From assembly GCA_031279155.1 (NCBI GenBank), contig JAITJB010000260.1, positions 1 to 11,662 of the forward strand: DNA of 11,662 nt, read 5' to 3'. This DNA comes from Deltaproteobacteria bacterium. Lineage in GTDB: Bacteria; Desulfobacterota; Desulfarculia; Adiutricales; Adiutricaceae. A model generated the notes under the pieces. That model did not search any database. It was not told the origin of the DNA and was given only the letters and a program-made list of their open reading frames with translations. Positions 1 to 5,721 of the stretch are shown piece after piece. The position numbers and the translations under genes are program-made. Position 1 is the stretch's first letter, and every line of letters starts with the position of its first letter.

Positions 1-1866
1 AGTCAAGATCTGCCCCTGGTAGTCACCCCCCAAGGCCAACGGCTGGCCTTAGTCCCGGCTGGACGCTCTAAGGTTATTTTACGCGGCCCCTTAGCCCCGG
101 TCAGCGGCTTTCAGGTGCGCTTCAATCCCAAGTTTACGCCTCAAAAAATCAGCCTCCAATCTCTCCTAGGTTGGAACGTTCAGGGCTTAGACGCTGCCGG
201 TCGCCCCACAAGCCAGGCCATCTTCGTGACCACGCCTAACGACAAAGAGACTAAACCAAACATGCCAGCTGAGCCCGGCCCGCCAGCTACGCCCGACTTA
301 TCAGCTAATACAGAGGTCTCGCCCACCTATTCCCCAAATAATGGCGCTGCGGGCTTAGATCCAGCATATCCTCAAGATTGCCCAGATTGTCAAGATAGTA
401 AGGCTCGTCAAGATAGTAAAGACGCTCAAGTCCTCACGCCCTTTTTCTTAGTCGAACGGGTCATTTCCTTGGGGCTTGATTGGAAAGTCTTAACTACCGT
501 CACCCACTATGGCCCGGTCAATAGCCCTGTTTCTCTTTCGCTCCCATTAATTCCAGGAGAAACACCCACAACGCCGGGGCTTCTAGCCTCAGGCGGCCAG
601 GTGGTCTTAAACTTTTCCAATAACCAAAACAGCCGATCTTTTGAGTCCGATCTAGTTAAAGATCTCGATCGCCCCATAGAGCTTAAGGCTATGGAGGGCG
701 ACTACGCCGAATCTTGGACCTTAGATGCGGCTAGCGTCTGGCGGGTCACAACAGAAGGATTGACCTCAATTTTAAATGTCTCCTCTGTTGGCTACTATAA
801 CCCGGTCTGGCGGCCCTGGCCCGGCGAAACCTTAGCCATAAAAGTTTCGCGCTTAGAGCCCGTTCCTGGCCAATATCTGACTATTGACCGGGTTGATTTA
901 AATACCACGGTAGGCGAACAAAACCGGCGGCATAACCTCTCTTTTGAGCTGCGCTCAAGTCAGGGCGGGACCCATAGCTTTGACTTAAGCCAAGGATCTA
1001 AACTCGATAGCCTCTCGGTTAACGGTCACCCCTTACCCATTCCCCTCCCCCCGGAATCCGGGCTAGTTCCGGTGACTGTCCCCATCAGCCCGGGTAACAA
1101 TTTTATCGAAGCCTCCTGGCTAGATCGCACCAGATTAGAAACCATCACCAAAAACCCTACTATCGATCTAAAGGCGGCGGCGGCTAATATCCGCTTTGTT
1201 ATTGATATGCCCAAAGGCCGCTGGACGCTCTGGGCTGACGGCCCGGTCCAAGGACCAGCCGTCTTGTTTTGGTCATTTGCCGGGGCCATCTTGATCCTCT
1301 CGCTTATTTTAGCTAGAGTCAGCTCCACCCCGCTTAAGACCATCTCTTGGTTTTTACTATTTATTGGCCTCTCTCAGCTAAACCTCTTCTACGCCTTTTT
1401 GGTGGCCGGTTGGTTAGTGGCCTTAGGTATCAGGGGTAGTCGCCCGATTATCAAGGGAAACTTTTTATTTAATATAAGCCAGATCTTATTGGTCTTTTGG
1501 ACTTTTTTGGCTTTAGTCTTAATTTACCTAGGCCTCCAGCGGGCCCTCTTGGCCGCCCCGGCCATGCGGGTCGCCGGTAACGGCTCTTTCGATAGCCATT
1601 TAGCCTGGTTTGTCGACCGTACTTCCGGATTAATCCCTCAGGCCTATGTAGTAACCATACCCGATAAGATCTACCACTACATCATGCTGGCCTGGGCCCT
1701 TTGGCTGGCCATCAGCATCATCGGCTGGCTCAGGTGGAGCTGGCACTCTTTTGCCAAGGAAACTTTTTGGAAAAAATCACCAAAAATTCCCAGAAAAAAT
1801 AAAAAAGAAGCAATTTCGGTTGGGCCAGTATCGCCTAACCCACCCCCGCCTGAGGTAACCAGCTAG
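1..1866 (+). CDS. Large membrane protein with extracytoplasmic domain, 5'-truncated by the window edge; function unknown
   Basis: The reading frame is open from base 1 to the TAG at 1864-1866, so the start lies upstream; a GTG at 115 is only an internal codon. Numbering 621 residues from base 1, residues 1-415 look like a beta-rich extracytoplasmic region. Within it, residues 75-145 are a hydrophilic Pro/Asp-rich insert containing a tripeptide repeat. Hydrophobic segments follow at about 419-439, 449-477 (perhaps two short helices), 491-513 and 557-579. The end is a Lys/Pro-rich tail of about 40 residues, presumably cytoplasmic. The segment just before the first helix ends with a WTLWADGP motif, where the ectodomain appears to meet the membrane. 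I do not recognise a named family and see no catalytic motif. A role at the cell envelope is inference from topology alone. Certain as a gene, uncertain in function. Confidence 0.85.
   Translation, partial: SQDLPLVVTPQGQRLALVPAGRSKVILRGPLAPVSGFQVRFNPKFTPQKISLQSLLGWNVQGLDAAGRPTSQAIFVTTPNDKETKPNMPAEPGPPATPDLSANTEVSPTYSPNNGAAGLDPAYPQDCPDCQDSKARQDSKDAQVLTPFFLVERVISLGLDWKVLTTVTHYGPVNSPVSLSLPLIPGETPTTPGLLASGGQVVLNFSNNQNSRSFESDLVKDLDRPIELKAMEGDYAESWTLDAASVWRVTTEGLTSILNVSSVGYYNPVWRPWPGETLAIKVSRLEPVPGQYLTIDRVDLNTTVGEQNRRHNLSFELRSSQGGTHSFDLSQGSKLDSLSVNGHPLPIPLPPESGLVPVTVPISPGNNFIEASWLDRTRLETITKNPTIDLKAAAANIRFVIDMPKGRWTLWADGPVQGPAVLFWSFAGAILILSLILARVSSTPLKTISWFLLFIGLSQLNLFYAFLVAGWLVALGIRGSRPIIKGNFLFNISQILLVFWTFLALVLIYLGLQRALLAAPAMRVAGNGSFDSHLAWFVDRTSGLIPQAYVVTIPDKIYHYIMLAWALWLAISIIGWLRWSWHSFAKETFWKKSPKIPRKNKKEAISVGPVSPNPPPPEVTS
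373..429 (+). repeat. 9-bp-period tandem repeat inside the membrane-protein gene
   Basis: Successive 9-mers CAAGATTGC, CCAGATTGT, CAAGATAGT, AAGGCTCGT, CAAGATAGT and AAAGACGCT encode QDC-PDC-QDS-KAR-QDS-KDA. The clearest identity is a 13-bp copy at 389-401 repeated at 407-419, an 18-bp step. The period is a multiple of three, so copy-number change keeps the frame. It lies in a low-complexity hydrophilic linker of the ectodomain. Confidence 0.75.
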
Positions 1867-1906
1867 GTACCAACTTGGTAACCAACCAGGTAATCAACTT
1901 AGGTCC
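1854..1906 (+). repeat. Degenerate ~12-bp tandem repeat across a stop codon
   Basis: GGTAACCA-like units begin at about 1854, 1866, 1877, 1889 and 1902, so the spacing is 11-13 bp. The array starts in the last codons of the membrane-protein gene, runs through its TAG stop and fills much of the 72-bp spacer before the next gene. The units contain GGTTACC/GGTAACC half-palindromes, so the array could be a protein-binding array or plain slippage product. No function is claimed. Confidence 0.6.
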
Positions 1907-1938
1907 GTCTTTTTACCTTTTACACTAGCGAGTATAAT

Positions 1939-2448
1939 ATGCGCAAAAAGAAGATTGAAGAAATTATCGAAGAATTATCCGTTCAACTGGCCTTTAAAGA
2001 CACTACTGAACTTGGCGATGTGGTCATGTTGATCACTGAGGAAAAGTTTGGCTACTACGGCATTAATTTCGCCCATGTGGTCAGTTTAGAACCTAAGATC
2101 ATCAACGAAGTCGAATGGTGGCAAGTGGGGCTGATCATATTGTCTATCCCCCTAAGCGGCCAGCAACTAATTGTCCAAAAAGTAAATTTAAGTGAGCGCC
2201 CGCTATTTTCCTTGCGCTCCCGGAAAGTCTTTCTCAAGGCCGTTGACACCAAGCTATTTATGAGCGCCTTAGAACCCACGAGCCTTATGGAGTTCTGCCG
2301 CCCGTCTACGGAAGCTGTCGAAGAAGAGGAAGACCACCACGCCAAAGCTAAAAAGTTCAGACACAATTTTGCTACTAGGCCTAAAAAGCCTCTGAGGCGC
2401 TCAAAACTCCGCCCTAGGCCCACTCCCGATCTTAAGCTCATAAAATAG
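1939..2448 (+). CDS. Hypothetical protein, 169 residues, basic tail
   Basis: This protein is not recognised. The ATG at 1939 follows a weak Shine-Dalgarno-like AGCGAG and directly abuts TATAAT. The first 20 residues form a charged helix (KKKIEEIIEEL). Residues 35-120 look like a compact folded domain with alternating hydrophobic strands and a WW pair at 60-61. Residues 125-134 are acidic and His-containing (EAVEEEEDHH). Residues 136-169 are strongly basic and Pro-rich. There is no signal peptide or clear membrane helix; the hydrophobic stretch at 63-72 is too short. The basic tail could bind nucleic acid or ribosomes, but that is inference. It follows the membrane-protein gene by 72 bp in the same direction, so co-transcription is possible. 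An antisense frame of 128 codons overlaps it but has a Ser-rich composition typical of a shadow frame. Confidence 0.6.
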   Translation: MRKKKIEEIIEELSVQLAFKDTTELGDVVMLITEEKFGYYGINFAHVVSLEPKIINEVEWWQVGLIILSIPLSGQQLIVQKVNLSERPLFSLRSRKVFLKAVDTKLFMSALEPTSLMEFCRPSTEAVEEEEDHHAKAKKFRHNFATRPKKPLRRSKLRPRPTPDLKLIK

Positions 2449-2492
2449 CCGCTGGCCTAAAAAAGGGCGGATTTTATAAAAGGCGGGGGCAC

Positions 2493-2517
2493 CTCCGGCC
2501 CCTAACAGGGGCCGGAG
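2493..2517 (+). other. Strong GC hairpin, possible terminator or leader structure
   Basis: Ten perfect base pairs (CTCCGGCCCC against GGGGCCGGAG) enclose a five-base loop, TAACA. Outer CAC/GTG pairing is possible with a small bulge. It lies 45 bp after the stop of the 169-residue gene. No T-run follows on the + strand and no A-run precedes it for the - strand, so it is not a classical intrinsic terminator. It could stabilise a 3' end or sit in the leader of the small ORFs that follow. Confidence 0.6.
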
Positions 2518-2565
2518 TGGTGTCATATTATGCAGGATAAACGAAGAATAGTTGGAGGGTTTAAC

Positions 2566-2619
2566 ATGTTGACGCGATCCGAGTGGTCACGTCAGGGGAG
2601 AAATTTATGGCTAGCTTAA
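2566..2619 (+). CDS. Possible 17-residue leader-type peptide
   Basis: An ATG at 2566 is preceded by a strong Shine-Dalgarno sequence (TTGGAGGG, 2552-2559) at good spacing. The frame reads MLTRSEWSRQGRNLWLA and stops with TAA at 2617-2619. It overlaps the start of a second small frame at 2607 by 13 bases, as in translationally coupled leader/main ORF pairs. It has no run of a single amino acid that would indicate a classical attenuation peptide. Only the ribosome-binding site and the layout support it. Confidence 0.25.
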   Translation: MLTRSEWSRQGRNLWLA

Positions 2620-2765
2620 TTAAAGCACGGCCTTGTAATATGATTATCAAAAAAACGTTAGCCTCTAGTAAAGGTTGCGCCCAAAAAAAAGCACAAGCCG
2701 AAAACACATTATGTCTTCGGCCTTCAGTTCTTCTGATTAGCTCGTATTTACCAAAACAGAGGTAA
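2607..2765 (+). CDS. Possible 52-residue basic small protein
   Basis: An ATG at 2607 follows AGGGGAG (2594-2600) with a 6-base spacer, a good ribosome-binding site. The frame encodes 52 residues ending with TAA at 2763-2765. The product is basic (many Lys/Arg), has three cysteines, and has a modest hydrophobic patch near residues 39-47; it has no convincing transmembrane helix and no recognised family. Its first codons overlap the end of the 17-residue frame. Its 3' half lies opposite the candidate minus-strand RNA. The Lys residues come partly from A-runs that also form the minus-strand U-tract, so chance is a serious alternative. Confidence 0.25.
   Translation: MASLIKARPCNMIIKKTLASSKGCAQKKAQAENTLCLRPSVLLISSYLPKQR
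2683..2721 (-). terminator. Terminator-like hairpin with U-tract (minus strand)
   Basis: On the minus strand, GCCGAAGA pairs with UUUUCGGC (eight pairs, one of them a G-U wobble) around a nine-base loop. The sequence UUGUGC and then eight Us (complement of A-run 2683-2690) follow. The six-base gap between stem and U-tract makes it weaker than a textbook terminator. Confidence 0.4.
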
Positions 2766-2768
2766 TAT

Positions 2769-2816
2769 ACTAACGCAAGCAAGCACTAACACAAGTAAGC
2801 ACTAGCAAAAGTACGG
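2769..2816 (+). repeat. Three 16-bp direct repeats
   Basis: Units ACTAACGCAAGCAAGC (2769-2784), ACTAACACAAGTAAGC (2785-2800) and a more diverged ACTAGCAAAAGTACGG (2801-2816) lie head to tail. The first two differ at only two positions. They lie inside the candidate minus-strand RNA. Three units of this length resemble small iteron or operator arrays, but no replication or regulator gene is adjacent. Confidence 0.7.
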
Positions 2817-2829
2817 CCCTATAAAAAGT

Positions 2830-2861
2830 CCAACCTCCGTAAGGGCGCGCCCACGCGTTGG
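2830..2861 (-). other. Strong hairpin at the predicted RNA 5' end
   Basis: CCAAC (2830-2834) pairs with GTTGG (2857-2861), CGT (2838-2840) with ACG (2853-2855), and GGG (2843-2845) with CCC (2850-2852), with small internal loops. It starts within a few bases of the predicted minus-strand start site, as expected of a 5' stabilising structure on a non-coding RNA. Confidence 0.5.
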
Positions 2862-2865
2862 CTTA

Positions 2866-2894
2866 TTGATAGTACAAATAGAGACATTTGTCAA
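2866..2894 (-). promoter_or_regulatory. Sigma70-like promoter reading leftwards
   Basis: On the minus strand a consensus -35 TTGACA (complement of 2889-2894) is followed by exactly 17 bases and then TATCAA (complement of 2866-2871), which matches the -10 consensus at four of six positions. Initiation is expected near 2859. It lies after the end of cbiO and before the candidate small RNA. Confidence 0.5.
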
Positions 2895-2941
2895 GGGATT
2901 TTTTATTTTCCTTTTGGCTTTTTTGGTCATAACCTAAAAAG

Positions 2942-3604
2942 CTATTGTTGACCCTCGATAATACCATCAAGGAGCCTAACCTTTTTGGTGGTCACCCGGT
3001 CCAGAAAATCATGGTCGTGACTGACTATTAAAACCGGTAAAGTTGAATTGTTGATTATGGCTTCTAATCTGGCTACCGATTTCTCGTCTAAAAACGTGGT
3101 CGGTTCATCTAAAATTAAGAGCCTAGGCTTTAAGGCTAGAGCCGTCCCCAAAGCCACCAATTTTCTTTCGCCGCCCGAAAGACCGTAGGTAACCCTTGGC
3201 CCAAAGCCGCTGAGGCCTAGGCTATCTAAGACCTCTTTAACGATATCATCGGCTTGTTTTCTGCTCGCCCCTAAATTTAAGGGCCCAAAGGCTATGTCGT
3301 CAGCCACTGTCGGCGAAAATAGCTGATCGTTTGCGTCTTGGAAGACAAAGCCCAATTTGGGCCTGACCTCCCTAAAATCGGCCTCGGTTTTGCGCAATTT
3401 ACCGAAAATCTCTACGGTCCCGGAAGTTGGCTTAAGTAAGCCCATGATGATGGAAAGAACCGTCGTCTTACCAGTGCCGTTAGCCCCAACTAATCCCAAG
3501 CGATGATCGGAGGTAACTTTAAGGTTTAAGCCCTTTAAGACCTCTGGCCGGTTATGGTAGTTGAAGCGCAAATTACATAAATCAATTAAAATTTCAGATG
3601 ACAT
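2942..3604 (-). CDS. cbiO: ECF transporter ATPase, CbiO family
   Basis: This is the ATP-hydrolysing subunit of an energy-coupling-factor importer, acting on the cytoplasmic face with CbiQ. The 220-residue protein has all ABC motifs: Walker A GANGTGKTT (40-48), Q-loop Q89 in FVFQD, signature LSGGE (142-146), Walker B LLILDEP (162-168) with catalytic E167, and switch H196 in VSHDHD. The length is slightly short for the family (often 250-280), with no C-terminal extension. I chose the ATG at 3604 rather than the TTG at 3607. It overlaps the end of cbiQ by 11 bases and has little ribosome-binding site of its own, which implies translational coupling. Cobalt as the transported metal is inferred from the adjacent cobalamin genes and the CbiQ partner; nickel or another ECF substrate is possible. 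Confidence 0.9.
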   Translation of the reverse strand: MSSEILIDLCNLRFNYHNRPEVLKGLNLKVTSDHRLGLVGANGTGKTTVLSIIMGLLKPTSGTVEIFGKLRKTEADFREVRPKLGFVFQDANDQLFSPTVADDIAFGPLNLGASRKQADDIVKEVLDSLGLSGFGPRVTYGLSGGERKLVALGTALALKPRLLILDEPTTFLDEKSVARLEAIINNSTLPVLIVSHDHDFLDRVTTKKVRLLDGIIEGQQ

Positions 3605-4352
3605 CAAGGATAACCACTAAAGCTGAAAGAATAAAAAAAACCAAAGCCACATAGCCGTCTAAGGCTCTTAGTTGGTATTGGCGGTCGAAAAAAAAACGCC
3701 CTTTGTAGCCCCGACACAGCATGGCCGCGTGGACCCTTTCGCCGCGATCTAGGCCTCTAACTAAGAGGATTCCGGCTAAGTTGGCGTAACTTCTGAGGCA
3801 GTGGATAGTTAGCTTGGGCACAAAGCCCCTGATCCTCATAGCCCAGACCAATCGCTCGAACTCCTCACCCACCACTCTTATGTAGCGGATCATCAAGGCC
3901 GTCATGGCCGTTAATTTCTCCGGGGCCCCCATGGCCCTAGCTGCGGCCATGAGATCAAACGTCGAGGTGGAAACGGTCATAGCCATGGCCCCGGCCGTAA
4001 TCTCCAGGGCTTTAACAGTTAATATAAAGGTCAGCCTAAAGCCCTCGTTGGTCATCTTAAGCGGGCCTATGGCCAGTAACGTTTGGCCGGGGACGGAAAA
4101 AGAAAAGGGCACGACTAGCCAGACAAAGATCAAAAAGGAATTGATCAAAAAAAGGCGTTTAATAAATTTAGCCTTTTGATCGCAGCCGGCTAATACAACT
4201 AATATTATAGATCCCAAAAGCCCGGCCGCGAGGGCGCGTAGATCCCAGGAAAGGGCGATTATAACCGACCAGACAACCAAGATAATAACTTTGAGGCGCG
4301 GGTCAACCCTTGATAAGGCGCCCGATCCTGAGAGTTCAGAAGAATAACTCAT
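3594..4352 (-). CDS. cbiQ: ECF transporter transmembrane coupling subunit, CbiQ family
   Basis: This is the membrane subunit that passes ATPase motion to the substrate-binding component. The 252-residue protein is of family length, opens with the typical VDPRLK motif (16-21) and has about five to six hydrophobic segments (22-36, 40-56, 67-86, 106-128, 233-251). The two cytoplasmic coupling motifs are present: AMRIRG (171-176) and MLCRGYKGR (211-219), each carrying the conserved Arg-Gly. The start is the ATG at 4352, with a weak ribosome-binding site (GCGAG). It is the first gene of a two-gene minus-strand unit with cbiO. No CbiM or CbiN gene is adjacent; the upstream side is the divergent cobalamin operon. 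The substrate component must lie elsewhere, or this is a different ECF system. CbiQ by similarity; the metal is inferred. Confidence 0.88.
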   Translation of the reverse strand: MSYSSELSGSGALSRVDPRLKVIILVVWSVIIALSWDLRALAAGLLGSIILVVLAGCDQKAKFIKRLFLINSFLIFVWLVVPFSFSVPGQTLLAIGPLKMTNEGFRLTFILTVKALEITAGAMAMTVSTSTFDLMAAARAMGAPEKLTAMTALMIRYIRVVGEEFERLVWAMRIRGFVPKLTIHCLRSYANLAGILLVRGLDRGERVHAAMLCRGYKGRFFFDRQYQLRALDGYVALVFFILSALVVILDVI

Positions 4353-4372
4353 AAAAGCTCGCTAGATGCTTG

Positions 4373-4410
4373 AAAAAAAATAAAGGCCGATAAAAATTTT
4401 TCTAAGCCTT
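4373..4410 (-). terminator. Terminator/attenuator-like hairpin in the cbiQ leader
   Basis: On the minus strand, AAGGC and GCCUU form a five-pair stem around an A5U5 core, followed after UA by eight Us (complement of 4373-4380). It sits about 20 bases upstream of the cbiQ start codon, so it could attenuate cbiQO. The stem is short and the A/U core cannot pair fully, so this is only suggestive. A weak -10 (TACAAT, complement of 4421-4426) lies just upstream, without a good -35. Confidence 0.3.
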
Positions 4411-4465
4411 AAGTTTTTCCATTGTACTCTTTCCCAAGGCTTCAATAAAGGTCCTGTTCATTTTC

Positions 4466-4485
4466 TGACAGACCCTGACAGACTA
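4466..4485 (+). repeat. 10-bp direct repeat TGACAGAC, possible operator
   Basis: TGACAGACCC is followed directly by TGACAGACTA, giving two identical octamers one helical turn apart. They lie about 40 bp upstream of the -35 of the proposed cbiB promoter, on the divergent side shared with cbiQ. The first copy can also pair imperfectly with GGTCCTGTTCA at 4450-4460. An operator role is inferred from position and spacing. Confidence 0.4.
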
Positions 4486-4522
4486 GTAATTTCCACTCCT
4501 TAGCCAACAAAGTGGCCGGCTT

Positions 4523-4552
4523 TTGACAATTTTTTAGGGATTTCGCTAGCAT
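4523..4552 (+). promoter_or_regulatory. Sigma70-like promoter for the cbiB operon
   Basis: A consensus -35 TTGACA (4523-4528) and a -10 TAGCAT (4547-4552, four of six matches) are separated by 18 bases. The predicted start near 4559 leaves a leader of about 140 bases before the cbiB ATG. It is the only good rightward promoter seen ahead of the cbiB-cobD-mutM-namZ block. Confidence 0.5.
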
Positions 4553-4697
4553 TGCCCTTTTAGTACTGGACATTTCGACTATTCTTTAGTAAAATCTTTC
4601 GGCCATCACACGCCAGCTTGGCGTAAGAAAGTCCAACCCTCTCAAACCCTTTGATTTGGTTGGTTTCCGAGCCCAGCTTGCTGAAAGTTTAGATCTC

Positions 4698-5690
4698 ATG
4701 AGTGTTTTGATCACCTTGGTTGCGGCGATTCTTGATTGGATCATCGGCGACCCCCAAAGCTGGCCCCATCCAGTTCGATTTATCGGACGCTTAATAAGCG
4801 CTTTGGAGCGGCTAATTAGAAAAAACTTGCCGGATTCACCAGTTACTATGCTTCGGGCCGGCTGGGCTTTAGGACTTTTGGTCATCGCGACCTCAGGTTT
4901 TACGGCCTGGCTGTTGTTATTTGTTTCCAGTAAGTTATTTAGTTTTTTATGGCTAATCGTCTGTTTATATTTAACTTTCTCAGCAATATGCCTTAAGGAC
5001 TTATTAAACCATGCTTGCCGCGTTGAATGTGCCTTAGCGTCTAGTGATTTAGTAAAGGCCCGCCAAGCCCTATCTTGGATAGTTGGACGGGACACTAGCT
5101 CCCTAGATGATGAGGCCATAAGACGGGCGGTAGTTGAAACACTAGCTGAAAACTTTAGTGACGGCTTAGTCGCCCCCATTATCTATCTTGCCATTGGCGG
5201 GCCAGTAATGGCTTGGATATACAAAGCCATAAACACATTAGATTCTATGGTTGGTTACAAAAACGATCTCTACCTCAATCTTGGCCGCTTTTCAGCCAAG
5301 CTTGACGACGTAGCTAACTATGGGCCTTCGAGACTAGCAGCCCTACTATTAGTTTTGGCCGCTAGAATCTGCCGGTTAGATCACCAAAAAGCCTGGCTTC
5401 TTTGGCGCACCCAAGGCCGGCTCCACCTTAGCCCCAATTCTGGCCAAACCGAAGCCGCCATGGCCGGAGCTCTGGGCGTTTTTTTAGGCGGCTCTTCTAC
5501 TTACGGCGGAGCCACTGTGGCTAAACCCGTCATCGGTAGCGGCGGCGGCCAAACTACGGCCGCCAAAGTCCAAGAGGCCAGGCGGCTAGTTGTCGTCGGT
5601 ACCTCTTTAGTAGTCTTCTTGGCTATAGCCATAGAAGTTATCATTTTACTTACTCTACAAACTCCCTTCGGTTGGGGGCTTGGCCTCTAA
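4698..5690 (+). CDS. cbiB: Adenosylcobinamide-phosphate synthase CbiB
   Basis: This integral membrane enzyme of cobalamin biosynthesis joins adenosylcobyric acid to aminopropanol (phosphate) to give adenosylcobinamide (phosphate). The 330-residue protein is slightly longer than usual. Diagnostic motifs are ILDWIIGDP (11-19), HPVR (24-27), IVGRDTSSLD (128-137), ETLAENFSDGLVAP (147-160), NTLDSMVGYKN (179-189) and GRFSAKLDDVANYGPSRL (196-213). Hydrophobic segments lie near 1-17, 56-100, 154-174, 213-222 and the C-terminus. I chose the ATG at 4698 because family members begin a few residues before the LD.xxGDP motif; an in-frame TTG at 4656 would add 14 residues unlike the family. The ribosome-binding site is weak. 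cobD follows after 31 bases and makes its substrate. In the aerobic-pathway nomenclature this family is called CobD, a frequent source of confusion. Confidence 0.95.
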   Translation: MSVLITLVAAILDWIIGDPQSWPHPVRFIGRLISALERLIRKNLPDSPVTMLRAGWALGLLVIATSGFTAWLLLFVSSKLFSFLWLIVCLYLTFSAICLKDLLNHACRVECALASSDLVKARQALSWIVGRDTSSLDDEAIRRAVVETLAENFSDGLVAPIIYLAIGGPVMAWIYKAINTLDSMVGYKNDLYLNLGRFSAKLDDVANYGPSRLAALLLVLAARICRLDHQKAWLLWRTQGRLHLSPNSGQTEAAMAGALGVFLGGSSTYGGATVAKPVIGSGGGQTTAAKVQEARRLVVVGTSLVVFLAIAIEVIILLTLQTPFGWGLGL

Positions 5691-5721
5691 CCCAAAAAAT
5701 TACAATTTCCAAAGGATTCTT

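Larger units (their letters stand above)
2683..2860 (-). ncRNA. Candidate small RNA, about 178 nt, unnamed
   Basis: A sigma70-like promoter (2866-2894) would start transcription leftwards near 2859-2860. The first transcribed bases form a strong hairpin (2830-2861), and the transcript would run to a hairpin plus an eight-U tract (2683-2721). No convincing ORF with a ribosome-binding site lies on this strand; a 73-codon frame from a TTG at 2782 lacks one. It does not match 6S RNA: the 5' end pairs locally rather than with the 3' end. I also see no tmRNA, SRP RNA or RNase P signature. The cbiO stop is only 82 bases upstream with no clear terminator between, so read-through from cbiQO may also contribute. 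Confidence 0.35.
2449..2941. other. 493-bp gene-poor interval between convergent genes
   Basis: This interval separates the 169-residue hypothetical gene (+) from cbiO (-). I see no long credible ORF and no tRNA, rRNA, tmRNA or SRP RNA signature. From left to right it contains a GC-rich hairpin (2493-2517), two overlapping small ORFs with good ribosome-binding sites (2566 and 2607 starts), a minus-strand terminator-like hairpin (2683-2721), three 16-bp repeats (2769-2816), a second strong hairpin (2830-2861) and a minus-strand promoter (2866-2894). Each is listed separately. Confidence 0.7.
4353..4697. other. 345-bp divergent regulatory interval between cbiQ and cbiB
   Basis: This spacer carries control signals for cbiQO (leftward) and cbiB (rightward). 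I see a sigma70-like promoter for cbiB, a 10-bp direct repeat and a terminator-like hairpin in the cbiQ leader. I looked for the conserved cobalamin-riboswitch box (GCCACTG and its partners) on both strands and did not see it, although these gene types are often under B12 riboswitch control. A NiCo riboswitch could not be recognised either. Confidence 0.6.

Noticed and set aside
2055..2441. Minus-strand frame of 128 codons opposite the 169-residue gene
   Set aside because: It has a Ser-rich, low-plausibility composition and lies within the longer plus-strand frame; a shadow frame is the simpler reading.
2493..2517. Calling the GC hairpin a firm intrinsic terminator
   Set aside because: No T-run follows on either strand, so it is listed only as a hairpin of uncertain role.
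2561..2782. Minus-strand frame of 73 codons starting at a TTG
   Set aside because: There is no ribosome-binding site before the TTG, and the frame runs through the terminator-like hairpin and U-tract.
2769..2816. CRISPR array
   Set aside because: Units are 16 bp, contiguous and without spacers; no cas genes are present.
2683..2860. Identification of the candidate RNA as 6S RNA, suggested by its length
   Set aside because: 6S needs 5' and 3' ends pairing into a long rod with a central bubble; here the 5' end forms a local hairpin.
4353..4697. Cobalamin riboswitch upstream of cbiB or cbiQ
   Set aside because: The conserved core sequence was not found on either strand.
4586..5179. Minus-strand frame of 197 codons opposite cbiB
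   Set aside because: cbiB has unmistakable family motifs in the same DNA; the antisense frame has no recognisable motif.
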